Shown here one piece after another: positions 7,950 to 16,597 of a stretch of DNA of 42,119 nucleotides. Positions within the stretch are counted from its first letter, which is position 1. Each line of letters begins with the position of its first letter. This stretch comes from Armatimonadota bacterium (lineage in GTDB: Bacteria; Armatimonadota; UBA5829): contig JAAYKE010000125.1 of the NCBI GenBank assembly GCA_012522575.1, forward strand, positions 1-42,119, in the 5' to 3' direction. The notes beneath the pieces are model-generated. The model had not been told where the DNA came from. It made no database searches and saw nothing but the letters and a program-made list of their open reading frames with translations. The position numbers were made by a program, and so were the translations under genes.

Positions 7950-8861
7950 ATGCCCAAAACGAATTCTCAAAAGACCGCCAAGCCCGCCGCAGGACAACTC
8001 GGCGTGGTTGTGGCTAACGTAGTCTCCCTCAGAGCTTCAGCCGATTCCGATACGGAATGCGTAACCCAAGCCCTCATCGGCCAGCCCGTGATCGCCGAGG
8101 GCGGACAAAAAGACTGGTACTATACGCAACTGTGGGATACATATCGCGGATGGGTTCCCGGATATGCCGTAAGGCTTTTTGAGGACAAATCGGCTCCGCA
8201 ATATGCATCGACCGGGCCGGTAGCGATAATACGGGAACTGTGGGCTGATATACACGAACAGCCCAACGACAAATCGACAATTTTAACAAAGGCGACCATC
8301 AGCGCAGAGTTTGAGGTCGTCGATTCTGTGCGCGACTGGGTCGAGTTGAGGCTTCCGGATTTGCGAACCGGATTCATCAACAAAAGAGATGCAAAGCTTG
8401 TAGACAAGCAGCTTGCACAGACGATATGGCTGCCTGATCCCGAAAAACTTCTGGAAACCGCCGGGCGTTTCGTCGGAGTCCCATATCTTTGGGGCGGAAC
8501 GTCCCCGTTTGGCATAGACTGCTCCGGCTTTGTGCAGCTTGTTCATCGCATTCATGGCATCACTCTGCTTCGCGACGCGCATATGCAGGCGGGGGATCCG
8601 CGCTGCCAGCGTGTGCAGAGAGAGGATGTCCGAACAGGAGACCTGGTATTCTTTGGAAAAGCTCCTGATCCCGACCTCTCCGCTGTCACCCACATAGGAA
8701 TAGCTATGGATAACGACTGGTTTATTCATTCCGGAGGGCAGGGCGGAGTGCAGATAACTCGCTTCGACGACCCGAACTCCAGATACTATAACAGGTATTG
8801 GGGCGCGCGCAGGATGAGATACGAAACCTTGGACGCAGGGGGCGGAGCGCCTCAGGACTGA
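7950..8861 (+). CDS. NlpC/P60 endopeptidase with N-terminal SH3 domains
   Basis: A 303-residue cell-wall peptide hydrolase. Two SH3b-like domains (about residues 15-75 and 85-150) precede an NlpC/P60 domain (about 165-300). The catalytic triad is visible: Cys191 in IDCSGF, His248 in VTHIGIAM and His260 in FIHSGG. The layout resembles YkfC-type gamma-D-glutamyl-L-diamino acid endopeptidases, which trim stem peptides. There is no signal peptide, which would fit a cytoplasmic recycling role as known for YkfC. The ATG at 7950 is preferred because AGGA lies 5 nt upstream; a GTG at 7938 is the alternative. Confidence 0.9.
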   Translation: MPKTNSQKTAKPAAGQLGVVVANVVSLRASADSDTECVTQALIGQPVIAEGGQKDWYYTQLWDTYRGWVPGYAVRLFEDKSAPQYASTGPVAIIRELWADIHEQPNDKSTILTKATISAEFEVVDSVRDWVELRLPDLRTGFINKRDAKLVDKQLAQTIWLPDPEKLLETAGRFVGVPYLWGGTSPFGIDCSGFVQLVHRIHGITLLRDAHMQAGDPRCQRVQREDVRTGDLVFFGKAPDPDLSAVTHIGIAMDNDWFIHSGGQGGVQITRFDDPNSRYYNRYWGARRMRYETLDAGGGAPQD

Positions 8862-9019
8862 TCGGCGCAGATCGTTTTGCGATTTGGGCGGGCGTCGATA
8901 TCTGTAAATAAAATCTATTGTATGAATCAGGCTTCGGCTGATAGTTTCGTGCACGCTCTGGATGGGTGGCATTGCCGAACCGCCATTATTTGTGATTAAA
9001 TGACGGAAACGAGGATAAT

Positions 9020-10240
9020 ATGAGGATGATGTTGTTGATAATTGCTGCTGGATTGTTGCTTATGGCGGCCGGTTTGTCTGTGGCCGCGGACAATGAGGGA
9101 CGTTTCGTGCAGGATCGCTTCGCCATCGGGTTTTGGGTAGATCCGCCGGCTGAAGAGATCACCGACGCAAGATACAAAGAAATCGCCGATGCCGGTTTCA
9201 CTTTTGTGCTCGGCGCGTTTGGTCCCAAAAACGAAAAGGATGTCGCCAAGCAGCTCAAACTCTGCGAAAAGTATGGGATGAAGGCAATCGTGCGTGATCT
9301 TAATCCCGAAAAACGACCGGATTCACCGGCCTGCTGGGGATATTATATCGTTGATGAACCCGGGGTCAGCGCGATTCCCGATATCAAGGCTCGAATAGAC
9401 TCCGTCCGCAAACAAAGGCCCGGCAAGGTCGGCTATTTCAATCTGAACCCGGACTACGCTCCTTTGTCAGTGCTTGGCACATCGAGCTATGACGAGTATA
9501 TAAAGCGCTTCGCCGAAGAAACCGGCTGTGACGTGCTGTGCATGGACTATTATCCGTTGATGACTCCTACTGCCGATGGGCGGGACGGATACTGCGGCAA
9601 TCTGGCAGTTATGCGCAAGTATTCTCTTCAGCAGAACATCCCACATTGGAATTTCTTCAATACTATGCCATTTGGCCCGCACAACGATCCTACGGAATCG
9701 CAGCTTCGCTGGCAGATTTTCACGTCTCTGGCGTATGGCGCAAAGGGCGTGCTGTATTTCTGCTATTGGACGCCGCGCGGTTGGGAGTTCCCAAAGGGCG
9801 GAGCTATCATCACCGCCGAGGGACACCGAACGCGCCATTACGATCAGGCCAAGCGCATCAATGCTGCTATCGGCAACCTTGGCCCGACGCTTATGCAGCT
9901 CACCAGCCTCGATGTAATCCGCGTCAAACCGGACGATGACGCGGCAGAATTGCTCAAAGACACTCCCATCAGGCAGATTTCTTCCGGTGACTATCTGGTT
10001 GGCGTTTTCAAGCATTCCGATGGCCGCCGGGTGGTGCTGCTCAACAACTACGATTTCAATTATGGCATGTGGCCGACCGTGAAGTTCGATCTGCCTGCTG
10101 ACAAAGTGCTCGAAGTGGACCCCGCAGACGGCAGGGAGAAGCCCGTCCGCGACGATTCCCCGGATACCGAGGGACTTCAGATATCTTTGGACAGCGGAGA
10201 AGGCAGGCTGTTTATACTGCCGGCCAGACGAATACCGTAA
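9020..10240 (+). CDS. Secreted glycoside-hydrolase-like TIM-barrel protein
   Basis: A 406-residue exported protein with a signal peptide (MRMMLLIIAAGLLLMAAGLSVAA). The body looks like a (beta/alpha)8 barrel of the glycoside hydrolase type: IGFWVDPP, GYYIVDEPG with a candidate acid/base Glu, DVLCMDYYPLM, GAKGVLYFCYWTPRG. A C-terminal beta domain (VVLLNNYDFNYG..FILPARR) follows, as in GH42-like enzymes. I cannot name the exact family or substrate. GAGG lies 5 nt before the ATG. It is a single gene followed directly by a repeat element. Confidence 0.7.
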   Translation: MRMMLLIIAAGLLLMAAGLSVAADNEGRFVQDRFAIGFWVDPPAEEITDARYKEIADAGFTFVLGAFGPKNEKDVAKQLKLCEKYGMKAIVRDLNPEKRPDSPACWGYYIVDEPGVSAIPDIKARIDSVRKQRPGKVGYFNLNPDYAPLSVLGTSSYDEYIKRFAEETGCDVLCMDYYPLMTPTADGRDGYCGNLAVMRKYSLQQNIPHWNFFNTMPFGPHNDPTESQLRWQIFTSLAYGAKGVLYFCYWTPRGWEFPKGGAIITAEGHRTRHYDQAKRINAAIGNLGPTLMQLTSLDVIRVKPDDDAAELLKDTPIRQISSGDYLVGVFKHSDGRRVVLLNNYDFNYGMWPTVKFDLPADKVLEVDPADGREKPVRDDSPDTEGLQISLDSGEGRLFILPARRIP

Positions 10241-10274
10241 TAGAGGTTAGAGGTTGGAAGTTAGAGGTCAGAAG
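10241..10274. repeat. GAGGTTA heptamer run, copy 2
   Basis: Degenerate heptamers (GAGGTTA, GAGGTTG, GAAGTTA, GAGGTCA) start right after the stop of the hydrolase gene and abut the left end of the GTAAC-ended element at 10275. Confidence 0.75.
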
Positions 10275-10521
10275 GTAACAGCGCACTCTTTGTGAGTTAT
10301 AGTAGTGGCTGGTCGTATAACCCAGCCACACAAACTATGTCATTTCGAACGTAGTGAGAAATCTGCTTTTTTCGATGCCCGAGGTCAGATGTCCGAAGTT
10401 CGAGCCGTTATCGCGACCCCATTCCCAACATCTAATCTCCAACTTCTAACCTCTAAACGACCTTGTCCGAGACGGAGATCGGACACTGCGGGCGGAGGTG
10501 CTCATAATTCGTGGGTCATTA
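10275..10521 (+). repeat. MITE-like dispersed repeat, copy B
   Basis: About 247 bp starting GTAACAGCGCACTC and ending in a degenerate copy of the inverted end (TTCGTGGGTCATTA). It contains the core CATTTCGAACGTAGTGAGAA, the ATCTGCTTTTTTCGATG segment, an internal run of TAACCTC heptamers and a CCGAGACGGAGATCGGA hairpin. It is near-identical to the reverse complement of 30219-30465. Short frames in it encode the HFERSEKS peptide, which comes from repeat DNA and is not a gene. Confidence 0.8.
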
Positions 10522-10624
10522 TATTTCCGCCAATTACGTGATATTTTGGAACCTGTGCGGTATACTGTTCGTAGATATAGGGGAAGACATAAAAGTATAT
10601 CCCAATAGCTAATTGGGTAAATAA

Positions 10625-10742
10625 GACGCCGAATTCCGCGAACACGCGGAAGCGGGGGAACCAGCGTTTCCGGGGCTAATCTCCATTTTGAGGAGAGGGG
10701 TCGCTTCCGACCCCAGCCCGCCAGCTAACCTCGCAGGCGCGG
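10625..10742 (+). ncRNA. Cyclic di-AMP riboswitch (ydaO/yuaA leader)
   Basis: The conserved ydaO/yuaA blocks appear in the right order: GCCGAAT at 10628, GGGGGAACCA near 10654, CCGGGGCTAATC near 10671, a GGGGTCGC..CGACCCC hairpin, then GCCCGCCAGCTAACCTCG and AGGCG at about 10716-10739. The outer GCC/GGC pairing closes the aptamer. The ligand is c-di-AMP; in known cases it turns expression off, mainly of potassium-transport, osmolyte and cell-wall genes. A TATACT at 10561-10566 could be the -10 box of its promoter. The expression platform, 10743-10832, has GGCAGG and CCTGCC segments that could pair, but no strong T run, so the mode of control is unclear. The opine dehydrogenase gene follows 90 nt downstream. 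Confidence 0.92.
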
Positions 10743-10832
10743 CAGGAAGATCCACCCTGATATGCCTCTGCGTATGCCTGCCTGCTCCTTTCGGCTCAAT
10801 TTCTGATATTCAAGAAGCGATAGGAGGAGCAA

Positions 10833-11999
10833 ATGGAAACCAGAGAAGTGACCAGATTTGCGGTTCTCGGAGCAGGACACGGAGGCACGGCTATGGCCGG
10901 CCACCTTTCCCTGATGGGCTTTGATGTATCGCTCTATAATCGGGGAGAACAAAGACTCAGAGCCATTCAATCCGCAGGCGGTCTGGAAATACAAGCAGAC
11001 ATCTCAGACACATTTCCACGAGGGTTTGCAGAACTCAAAGTTGTAACCACCGACCCTGCCGAAGCCATCGCGGGCAGGCAGATTCTTATGGTTGTGGTCC
11101 CCGCCACCGCTCATAGATTTATTGCGGAGCAGATCGCGCCGCACCTCGTTGACGGACAGATAATAGTGCTCAATCCGGGGCGAACCGGCGGGGCTTTGGA
11201 GGTTCTCAAAACCATTCGGGATAATGATTGTCGCGCGGATATAATAGTGGCCGAAGCGCAGACCTTTCTATACGCCAGCCGCTCGATGAACCCCGCGCAG
11301 ACCAAGATATTCCGCATCAAAAACAGCATCCCTGTGGCGGCTCTTCCTGCATATCGAACGCCGGAGGTAGTCAAGGCTCTGCGGGTCGCGTTTCCTCATT
11401 TCGTCCCCGGCGACAATGTAATGAAAACCAGCCTGGATAATATAGGCGCGATTTTCCACCCCGCAGTTACCGTGCTCAACGCCGCGCGCATCGAAAGCAC
11501 CAACGGAGATTTCGATTATTATACCGAGGGAATCACCCCTGCGGTTGCCATGATTCTGGAATCTATGGATAAGGAGAGAGTGGCGGTCGCCGAATCGCTC
11601 GGTTTCAGGGCAATGACGGCCAGGGAATGGCTCTATATCGCTTATGACGCTGCCGGGCGCACACTGCACGAAGCGATGCGAGCCAACAGAGGCTACGATG
11701 GAATAAAAGCTCCTAAGACAGTCTTTCATCGATACATATCCGAAGATATTCCGATGAGCCTTGTCCCTATTTCATCGCTGGGGCAGATGGTCGGCGTTCC
11801 GACTCCCTGCATAGACTCAGTGATTCTGCTCGGCTCGGTGCTGCACGGAGTGGACTACCATGCCAATGGCAGAACGGTTGAAAACCTCGGGCTTGCGGGA
11901 AAGACCTTAAGGGAGATAAGACATTTTATCCTCGATGGGGAGACTCGCAAAAACAACGAACCTGTAGCAAAGGAGGATCCGCTATGCCAGGGACTATAG
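10833..11999 (+). CDS. NAD(P)-dependent opine (octopine/nopaline) dehydrogenase family protein
   Basis: A 388-residue enzyme of the octopine/nopaline dehydrogenase family, which reductively joins an amino acid to a 2-oxo acid. The Rossmann nucleotide loop is AVLGAGHGGTAMAGHL near residue 10. The C-terminal helical domain carries LDNIGAIFHPAVTVLNAARIE with the family's catalytic His. The end region (SSLGQMVGVPTPCIDSVILLGS) is also typical of the family. AGGAGG lies 5 nt before the ATG. The stop overlaps the next gene by 16 nt, and the c-di-AMP riboswitch lies just upstream, so both genes probably respond to c-di-AMP. The substrates are not predictable; an osmolyte-like or metallophore-like opine are two inferences. 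Confidence 0.88.
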   Translation: METREVTRFAVLGAGHGGTAMAGHLSLMGFDVSLYNRGEQRLRAIQSAGGLEIQADISDTFPRGFAELKVVTTDPAEAIAGRQILMVVVPATAHRFIAEQIAPHLVDGQIIVLNPGRTGGALEVLKTIRDNDCRADIIVAEAQTFLYASRSMNPAQTKIFRIKNSIPVAALPAYRTPEVVKALRVAFPHFVPGDNVMKTSLDNIGAIFHPAVTVLNAARIESTNGDFDYYTEGITPAVAMILESMDKERVAVAESLGFRAMTAREWLYIAYDAAGRTLHEAMRANRGYDGIKAPKTVFHRYISEDIPMSLVPISSLGQMVGVPTPCIDSVILLGSVLHGVDYHANGRTVENLGLAGKTLREIRHFILDGETRKNNEPVAKEDPLCQGL

Positions 12000-13666
12000 T
12001 TGCAGGAGCGCTCGGAAACTGCGTCCACGTTGCCGGGGTAGCGTCGTATCTTAACATAGCCGAACAACTCGGCTACAAAACAGTTTTCCTCGGCGCGGCG
12101 GTATCCGTGGACAGGTTCGCAGACGCTATCGAGACCCACAAACCGGATATCGTTGGCGTCAGCTATCGGCTTACGCCGGAAGTTGGAGAAAGATTGCTCA
12201 ACAATCTTCATCGAACTCTTACGGATCGCGGGCTTGCAGATGCGAGGTTTATGTTCGGCGGCACTCCTCCTATGTGCGAGGTTGCCGACAGGCTCGGTTG
12301 GTTTGAGCAGCGCTTCAGCGGCCTTGAGAACCCGGATGAGATCTGGGCGTATCTTCGTGGCGAAAAGCGGGACTCAAAGCCGGAGGACTACGGCAGCGAC
12401 CTGATGTCGCGGCTCAACGCCAAGCATCCATATCCACTGCTGAGACATCACTTCGGCCCGGCCACGATGGATGAGATGATTGACGGCGTCAGCAGGATAG
12501 CGGAATCCGGAGCCCTCGACGTGATATCAATTGCGCCGGACCAAAACGCTCAGGAATCGTTCTTCAAACCCGAGGAAATGGACCCTGCGCTTGACGGAGC
12601 GGGTGGGGCGCCGATACGTTGTGCCGATGATCTTATCGCAATCCAGCAGGCCAGCCGCAAGGGAAACTATCCGTTGCTCAGAATATACAGCGGCACGCAC
12701 GATCTCATTAAATGGGCGCAGTTGTCGCAAAGCACAATATCAAACGCTTGGGCTGCGATTCCCCTTTGCTGGTATAGCGCGCTGGATGGACGGTCCGACC
12801 GCACGCCGGAGCAGGCTATTGCGGAAAACCAGACTGCTATGGAATGGCATGCCATGCGCGACATTCCGGTGGAGGTTAATGAGCCTCATCACTGGGCGTT
12901 GCGCGATTCGCACGACGTCATTTCGGTTGTAATGAGTTGGCTGGCCGCATATAACGCCAGGACTATGGGCGTCAGCCGTTATGTATCGCAGTATATGTTT
13001 AACACCCCTGCCGGTATTTCACCGGAGATGGACATCGCCAAGATACAGGCTCAAATCGCAATGGTGGAGAGCCTGCACGGGCCGGATTTCTTCTCGCTGA
13101 GACAGGCGCGCGCAGGTCTGCTGCATCTCTCTCCGCATCTGTCGCGGGCGAAAGGTCAGTTGGCCGCGTCAACGGCTCTGGCATTGTCGATATCCCCGCA
13201 TATCATTCACGTAGTAGGATTCTGCGAGGGAGATCACGCCGCCACTGCCGACGAGGTTATAGAGAGCTGCGAGATTGTCAACGGCGTGCTGAGAAACTGC
13301 CACGACAGTATGAGAAATCTCATAGGCAGCCCTCGTGTTACCGAGCGAAAGCAGGAGCTTCTATCTGAGGCTGAGACGCTTCTGAAAGCGATATCGGATT
13401 TGCGCGAGGGAGATGAGGATCCATACAGCAGCCCGCGAGTGATAGCAAAGGCGATATCGACCGGGATAATCGATGCGCCGCACCTGCGCGGTAATCCGCA
13501 TGCTGCGGGAGTTCTCTGTACGCGTGTGATCGATGGAGCGGTGAAATGTGTTGATCCGGTTGGAGGGGATATTCTCGATGAGCGGCAGCGACTGAGAGCT
13601 ATCGGGCAGTGCGCAGATATGGCCGCAACTCCGCTGGAGGCTTATGCGTCCTCTAATTCGATTTAA
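11984..13666 (+). CDS. Cobalamin-binding, methylaspartate-mutase-like fusion protein
   Basis: A 560-residue protein. Residues 1-110 look like a B12-binding domain: GALGNCVHVAGVASYL aligns with the DxHxxG loop, keeping the His that ligates cobalt but with Cys in place of Asp; GVSYRLTP and FMFGGTPP match the later SxL and GG motifs. Residues about 140-450 resemble a TIM barrel as in the epsilon subunit of glutamate (methylaspartate) mutase: DVISIAPDQNAQE, LLRIYSGTHDL, VEVNEPHHWALRDSHD. This domain order in one chain suggests an adenosylcobalamin-dependent carbon-skeleton mutase, but the reaction is unknown. AAAGGAGG lies just before the ATG. It overlaps the opine dehydrogenase by 16 nt and forms an operon with it. 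Confidence 0.72.
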   Translation: MPGTIVAGALGNCVHVAGVASYLNIAEQLGYKTVFLGAAVSVDRFADAIETHKPDIVGVSYRLTPEVGERLLNNLHRTLTDRGLADARFMFGGTPPMCEVADRLGWFEQRFSGLENPDEIWAYLRGEKRDSKPEDYGSDLMSRLNAKHPYPLLRHHFGPATMDEMIDGVSRIAESGALDVISIAPDQNAQESFFKPEEMDPALDGAGGAPIRCADDLIAIQQASRKGNYPLLRIYSGTHDLIKWAQLSQSTISNAWAAIPLCWYSALDGRSDRTPEQAIAENQTAMEWHAMRDIPVEVNEPHHWALRDSHDVISVVMSWLAAYNARTMGVSRYVSQYMFNTPAGISPEMDIAKIQAQIAMVESLHGPDFFSLRQARAGLLHLSPHLSRAKGQLAASTALALSISPHIIHVVGFCEGDHAATADEVIESCEIVNGVLRNCHDSMRNLIGSPRVTERKQELLSEAETLLKAISDLREGDEDPYSSPRVIAKAISTGIIDAPHLRGNPHAAGVLCTRVIDGAVKCVDPVGGDILDERQRLRAIGQCADMAATPLEAYASSNSI

Positions 13667-14739
13667 TCGCGCACGGCGAGTTGGGTGGACAAATCGAGAT
13701 ACAGCTTTATTGCTTCGGGAGGAATATCCCACGGGATGTGGTTGCCTATGCACATCATATACCCGCCGGTCATCTTTGCGGTCTCGACCATCTGCTCAAC
13801 CATAGCTCTGATCTCTGCGGGATTATTGCGCGTCAGGATTCTATTATCCCCTTCGCCCGCTATAAAACAGTTCTCGTGTTTGCGGGCAATCGCGCGCCAG
13901 TCGGTATAGGGTTCCGATATTATCCCACGTGCGCCGCAGGCGAAAATATCGTCGGCATAGGCGTCGATGCATCCATCGACCATAAAAATCGCCTCCTTGC
14001 CGGCGGCTTTAAGTATTCCCCAAAACTCTTCATATCGAGGGAATATATGCTTATGCATCCACGCAGGGGAACAGACCGGGCCGCGGGAGGTGACAATATC
14101 GTCGTGGCATATAACGAAGTTGACCGGCAGCCTTGCAAACGCCCGAAACACCCGCCGGTTGATCTCCGCGAACTCGTTCATTATCCGTTCAAATCGCTCA
14201 TCAAGGCAGGTTTCGAGGAACAATTCCCATCCAAAGGTCAGCAGCGGCCACATAAACATAGTGTTATAAAACCCGACTGATGCCGACGAGCCTGCCGGAG
14301 CTTTGTCTCCCCACTCGGCGGGATAAACTGATCTGTATGCGCGATACAGCTTCTCCTCATCGCGATAATCGCGGGACTCCACCACCGGAATTTCGGTGAA
14401 ATCGCCCTGTTTGATCGGGGAAAACGCGAACACATCCTCCGCGCTTTTCATTTTCGCGCCCCAATCCCACCTCCACGACTTCCCATCTCCCCACCGCACA
14501 GAGTGATCGCCGTCCTCGCGCTCATCTGCCTCAACAGGTCGGGCTATCGGAGCGTCGTCGTGCATCGGAGACAGTTCCAGACAAGGGTATAATTCCCGCA
14601 TCCTGTCGCGACACTGTTTGGGATGCTGATAATAATCGATCCCCGTAATATAACTCTCCGCATCCGGGCACGACCAATGCTCCCAATGCGGAATCCTCTT
14701 CGGCCCAAGCCCCATAAAGGCCATATATCTGTCGTCCAT
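13663..14739 (-). CDS. Uroporphyrinogen-decarboxylase (UroD)-like protein
   Basis: A 358-residue protein of the UroD/methylcobamide:CoM methyltransferase superfamily. Recognisable segments include MWPLLTFGWELFLETCLDE, INRRVFRAFARLPVNFVICHDDIVTSRGP, a GARGIISEP barrel strand and the C-terminal GYMMCIGNHIPWDIPPEAIKLYLD. The HxCG zinc motif of the methyltransferase branch is replaced by MVDG, so a classic MtaA-type activity is doubtful. Tetrapyrrole decarboxylation is also unlikely given the lineage-specific sequence. The ATG at 14739 is chosen; the frame is open further upstream but runs into repeat DNA. Its stop overlaps the stop of the cobalamin gene on the other strand by 4 nt. Confidence 0.78.
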   Translation of the reverse strand: MDDRYMAFMGLGPKRIPHWEHWSCPDAESYITGIDYYQHPKQCRDRMRELYPCLELSPMHDDAPIARPVEADEREDGDHSVRWGDGKSWRWDWGAKMKSAEDVFAFSPIKQGDFTEIPVVESRDYRDEEKLYRAYRSVYPAEWGDKAPAGSSASVGFYNTMFMWPLLTFGWELFLETCLDERFERIMNEFAEINRRVFRAFARLPVNFVICHDDIVTSRGPVCSPAWMHKHIFPRYEEFWGILKAAGKEAIFMVDGCIDAYADDIFACGARGIISEPYTDWRAIARKHENCFIAGEGDNRILTRNNPAEIRAMVEQMVETAKMTGGYMMCIGNHIPWDIPPEAIKLYLDLSTQLAVRD

Positions 14740-14753
14740 ATAATCCACGTCCT

Positions 14754-15028
14754 GTAACAACTCACTCTTCGTGAGTGATTGTAGTGACTGGTCTGTGTCC
14801 CAACCACACGTACTATGTCATTTCGAACGAAGTGAGAAATCTGCTTTTACGTAAATCGCGAAAGCCCGAAAGAAGCGAGACCCGGAAGCGGGAAGGGAAA
14901 AAGCAGATTCCTCGGCATTCGCCTCGGAATGACAAAAATTGGAGGCTACGCATAACCCTCTCAATAATCCTTCTAACCTCTAACCTCCAACCTCCAACCT
15001 CTAGATCTCATCATTCGTGAGCAGTTAC
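14754..15028 (+). repeat. MITE-like dispersed repeat, copy C
   Basis: A 275-bp element bounded by imperfect terminal inverted repeats: GTAACAACTCACTC at the left and the complement of GTAACTGCTCACGAATGATG at the right. The interior holds a long imperfect inverted repeat: GTCATTTCGAACGAAGTGAG through ATCTGCTTTT pairs with AAAAAGCAGATTCC through CGGAATGAC. TAACCTC heptamers lie at 14971-15003. The gap between the UroD-like and methyltransferase genes is almost wholly this element. No transposase is present. Confidence 0.82.
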
Positions 15029-15079
15029 CACATCCTGCAACTCTCAGCTTGTGCGGAGGGTCTGATTCGGTTGGCGCAA

Positions 15080-16528
15080 TTATAAACTCCCCGGAAGTTT
15101 CGACCAGACATATACGCACTTGCGTATCTCATCGCGTCCGTGCAAACCCATCTGCTGGCTGCTGTTGCCCTTGCCGTTTGGCAGAACCAGAATATTGTCG
15201 ACTTTCATGCCAAGTCGCTCAGCTATGCCGGATAAAATAATATCCACTGACACGCTTGCACCGGCATAGCGGACGTTATCGTTTACCATAATCAATCTGC
15301 CACCCGGAACAAGAACCCGCGAGCACTCGGCTATTATGCAGGCCATCTCATAAAAATAGCCGCGAACCATCCGCGGTATGCCATTATTATTGAGCCTGCC
15401 CTCCGCCTTTTGTTGATTGAGATAGGATAATATAGCCTGCAAAAGCGGGTTGCCATCCGCAGCGGCGATAGGGTCGGACCACGCGGGGTTGGCTGCAAGA
15501 AGATCTTTTTCCCTGTTTTCCACAGTGCAGGTGAGCATTTGCTGTCTCAGCGCGGAAAGCTCTTTTTCTTCGACGCCAAGCAAAGCCAACTCCAAAGCAT
15601 AGGTGCGGGTATAATCATAGCGATTGCAGTATGGCGGTGAGGTGATTATGGCTCTGTAGGTTTCCGTGGGAAGCGAAGGCATAATGTCCAGACACGAGCC
15701 TTCCAACAGTTGCAGTCTGCCGGAAGAGGTTGGTTCAGCAAAAAGAAAGCCCTGTTCGCCGCTGCCGGCCAAATCCTGAGCGATTTCTGCAAGTTTAGAG
15801 CTAATGGCGGAGTCAAAAGGCAGGATATGACCCTTATCGAATGGCCGAGAGCCTTGCCTTCTTCCCGCTCTATAGTCCCAGCGAAGATACTGGCCGTCTT
15901 TTCTCGTGAAACTGACAGATTCGAGCACGCACAATAGCGCAAGTTTAAGCGCAGCCTGTGTGTTCTCACTCTCGTTTTCCAGCGCGCACAGATATTGTTT
16001 GATGGCGGAATGTGTTTCCTGCGAATATGCCCGATCCGTTATTCGGAGAACGTTCAGCGGCCTGGCGTCAGTCGCGTCTTTCCACGGCTGAGCGGAAGCC
16101 CAATGCGATAACCGTTCAAAATCCTCTTCGCTAAAGCCGCATTCCAGCCTTTGTCGGGCGCGTATTATTTCGCAGCCTACCGGCAGAAGTTCTATGCCGT
16201 CGGCATCGAGTCCGCACGAAGTAGCCGCAAAAAGCGTCGTGCCCATTCCTGCAAACGGGTCTAATATACACCCGTCGGATATCTGATATTGGTCCAGCAG
16301 ATATTCGACCAGTTGCGCAGAGAACGCTTCTTTATATTTGAACCAGCGATAAAACGAGCGGGTTTTGTTGCCCTGGAAGCTGACCAGATTGCGCGTCAGG
16401 CTGTCCTCGACCACTATCCGATCCTCAAATCGATCGAATTCTCTACTGTCGAGGGCGGCTATAGCGTCAATATCCCACCGTTTTTGCGGGTCAGAATTGG
16501 AGTCTATCACTCTAGCTTCGATAACCAT
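15080..16528 (-). CDS. Orphan DNA (N4-cytosine/N6-adenine) methyltransferase
   Basis: A 482-residue DNA methyltransferase. The AdoMet-binding motif I is LDPFAGMGTT (about residues 89-98) and catalytic motif IV is TSPPYCNRYDY (about 296-306). Motif I comes first, and about 200 residues that may hold the target-recognition region lie between, as in alpha-class enzymes. SPPY is seen in N4C and some N6A enzymes. No restriction gene lies beside it, so it may be a solitary regulatory methylase or a remnant of a larger system. The ATG at 16528 is preferred because AGAGG lies 4 nt upstream; the TTG at 16546 would place that site inside the gene. Confidence 0.83.
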   Translation of the reverse strand: MVIEARVIDSNSDPQKRWDIDAIAALDSREFDRFEDRIVVEDSLTRNLVSFQGNKTRSFYRWFKYKEAFSAQLVEYLLDQYQISDGCILDPFAGMGTTLFAATSCGLDADGIELLPVGCEIIRARQRLECGFSEEDFERLSHWASAQPWKDATDARPLNVLRITDRAYSQETHSAIKQYLCALENESENTQAALKLALLCVLESVSFTRKDGQYLRWDYRAGRRQGSRPFDKGHILPFDSAISSKLAEIAQDLAGSGEQGFLFAEPTSSGRLQLLEGSCLDIMPSLPTETYRAIITSPPYCNRYDYTRTYALELALLGVEEKELSALRQQMLTCTVENREKDLLAANPAWSDPIAAADGNPLLQAILSYLNQQKAEGRLNNNGIPRMVRGYFYEMACIIAECSRVLVPGGRLIMVNDNVRYAGASVSVDIILSGIAERLGMKVDNILVLPNGKGNSSQQMGLHGRDEIRKCVYVWSKLPGSL

Positions 16529-16597
16529 ATCGCCTCTAAAAATCAAACTCGACCAACACTACAATTCAACAGCTTACTACGCTATACCTTCGGATCA

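Noticed and set aside
10305-10541. Short open frames in repeat copies B, C, D and E encoding an HFERSEKS-like peptide
   Set aside because: The peptide is conserved only because the repeat DNA is; it lacks ribosome sites and appears in both orientations.
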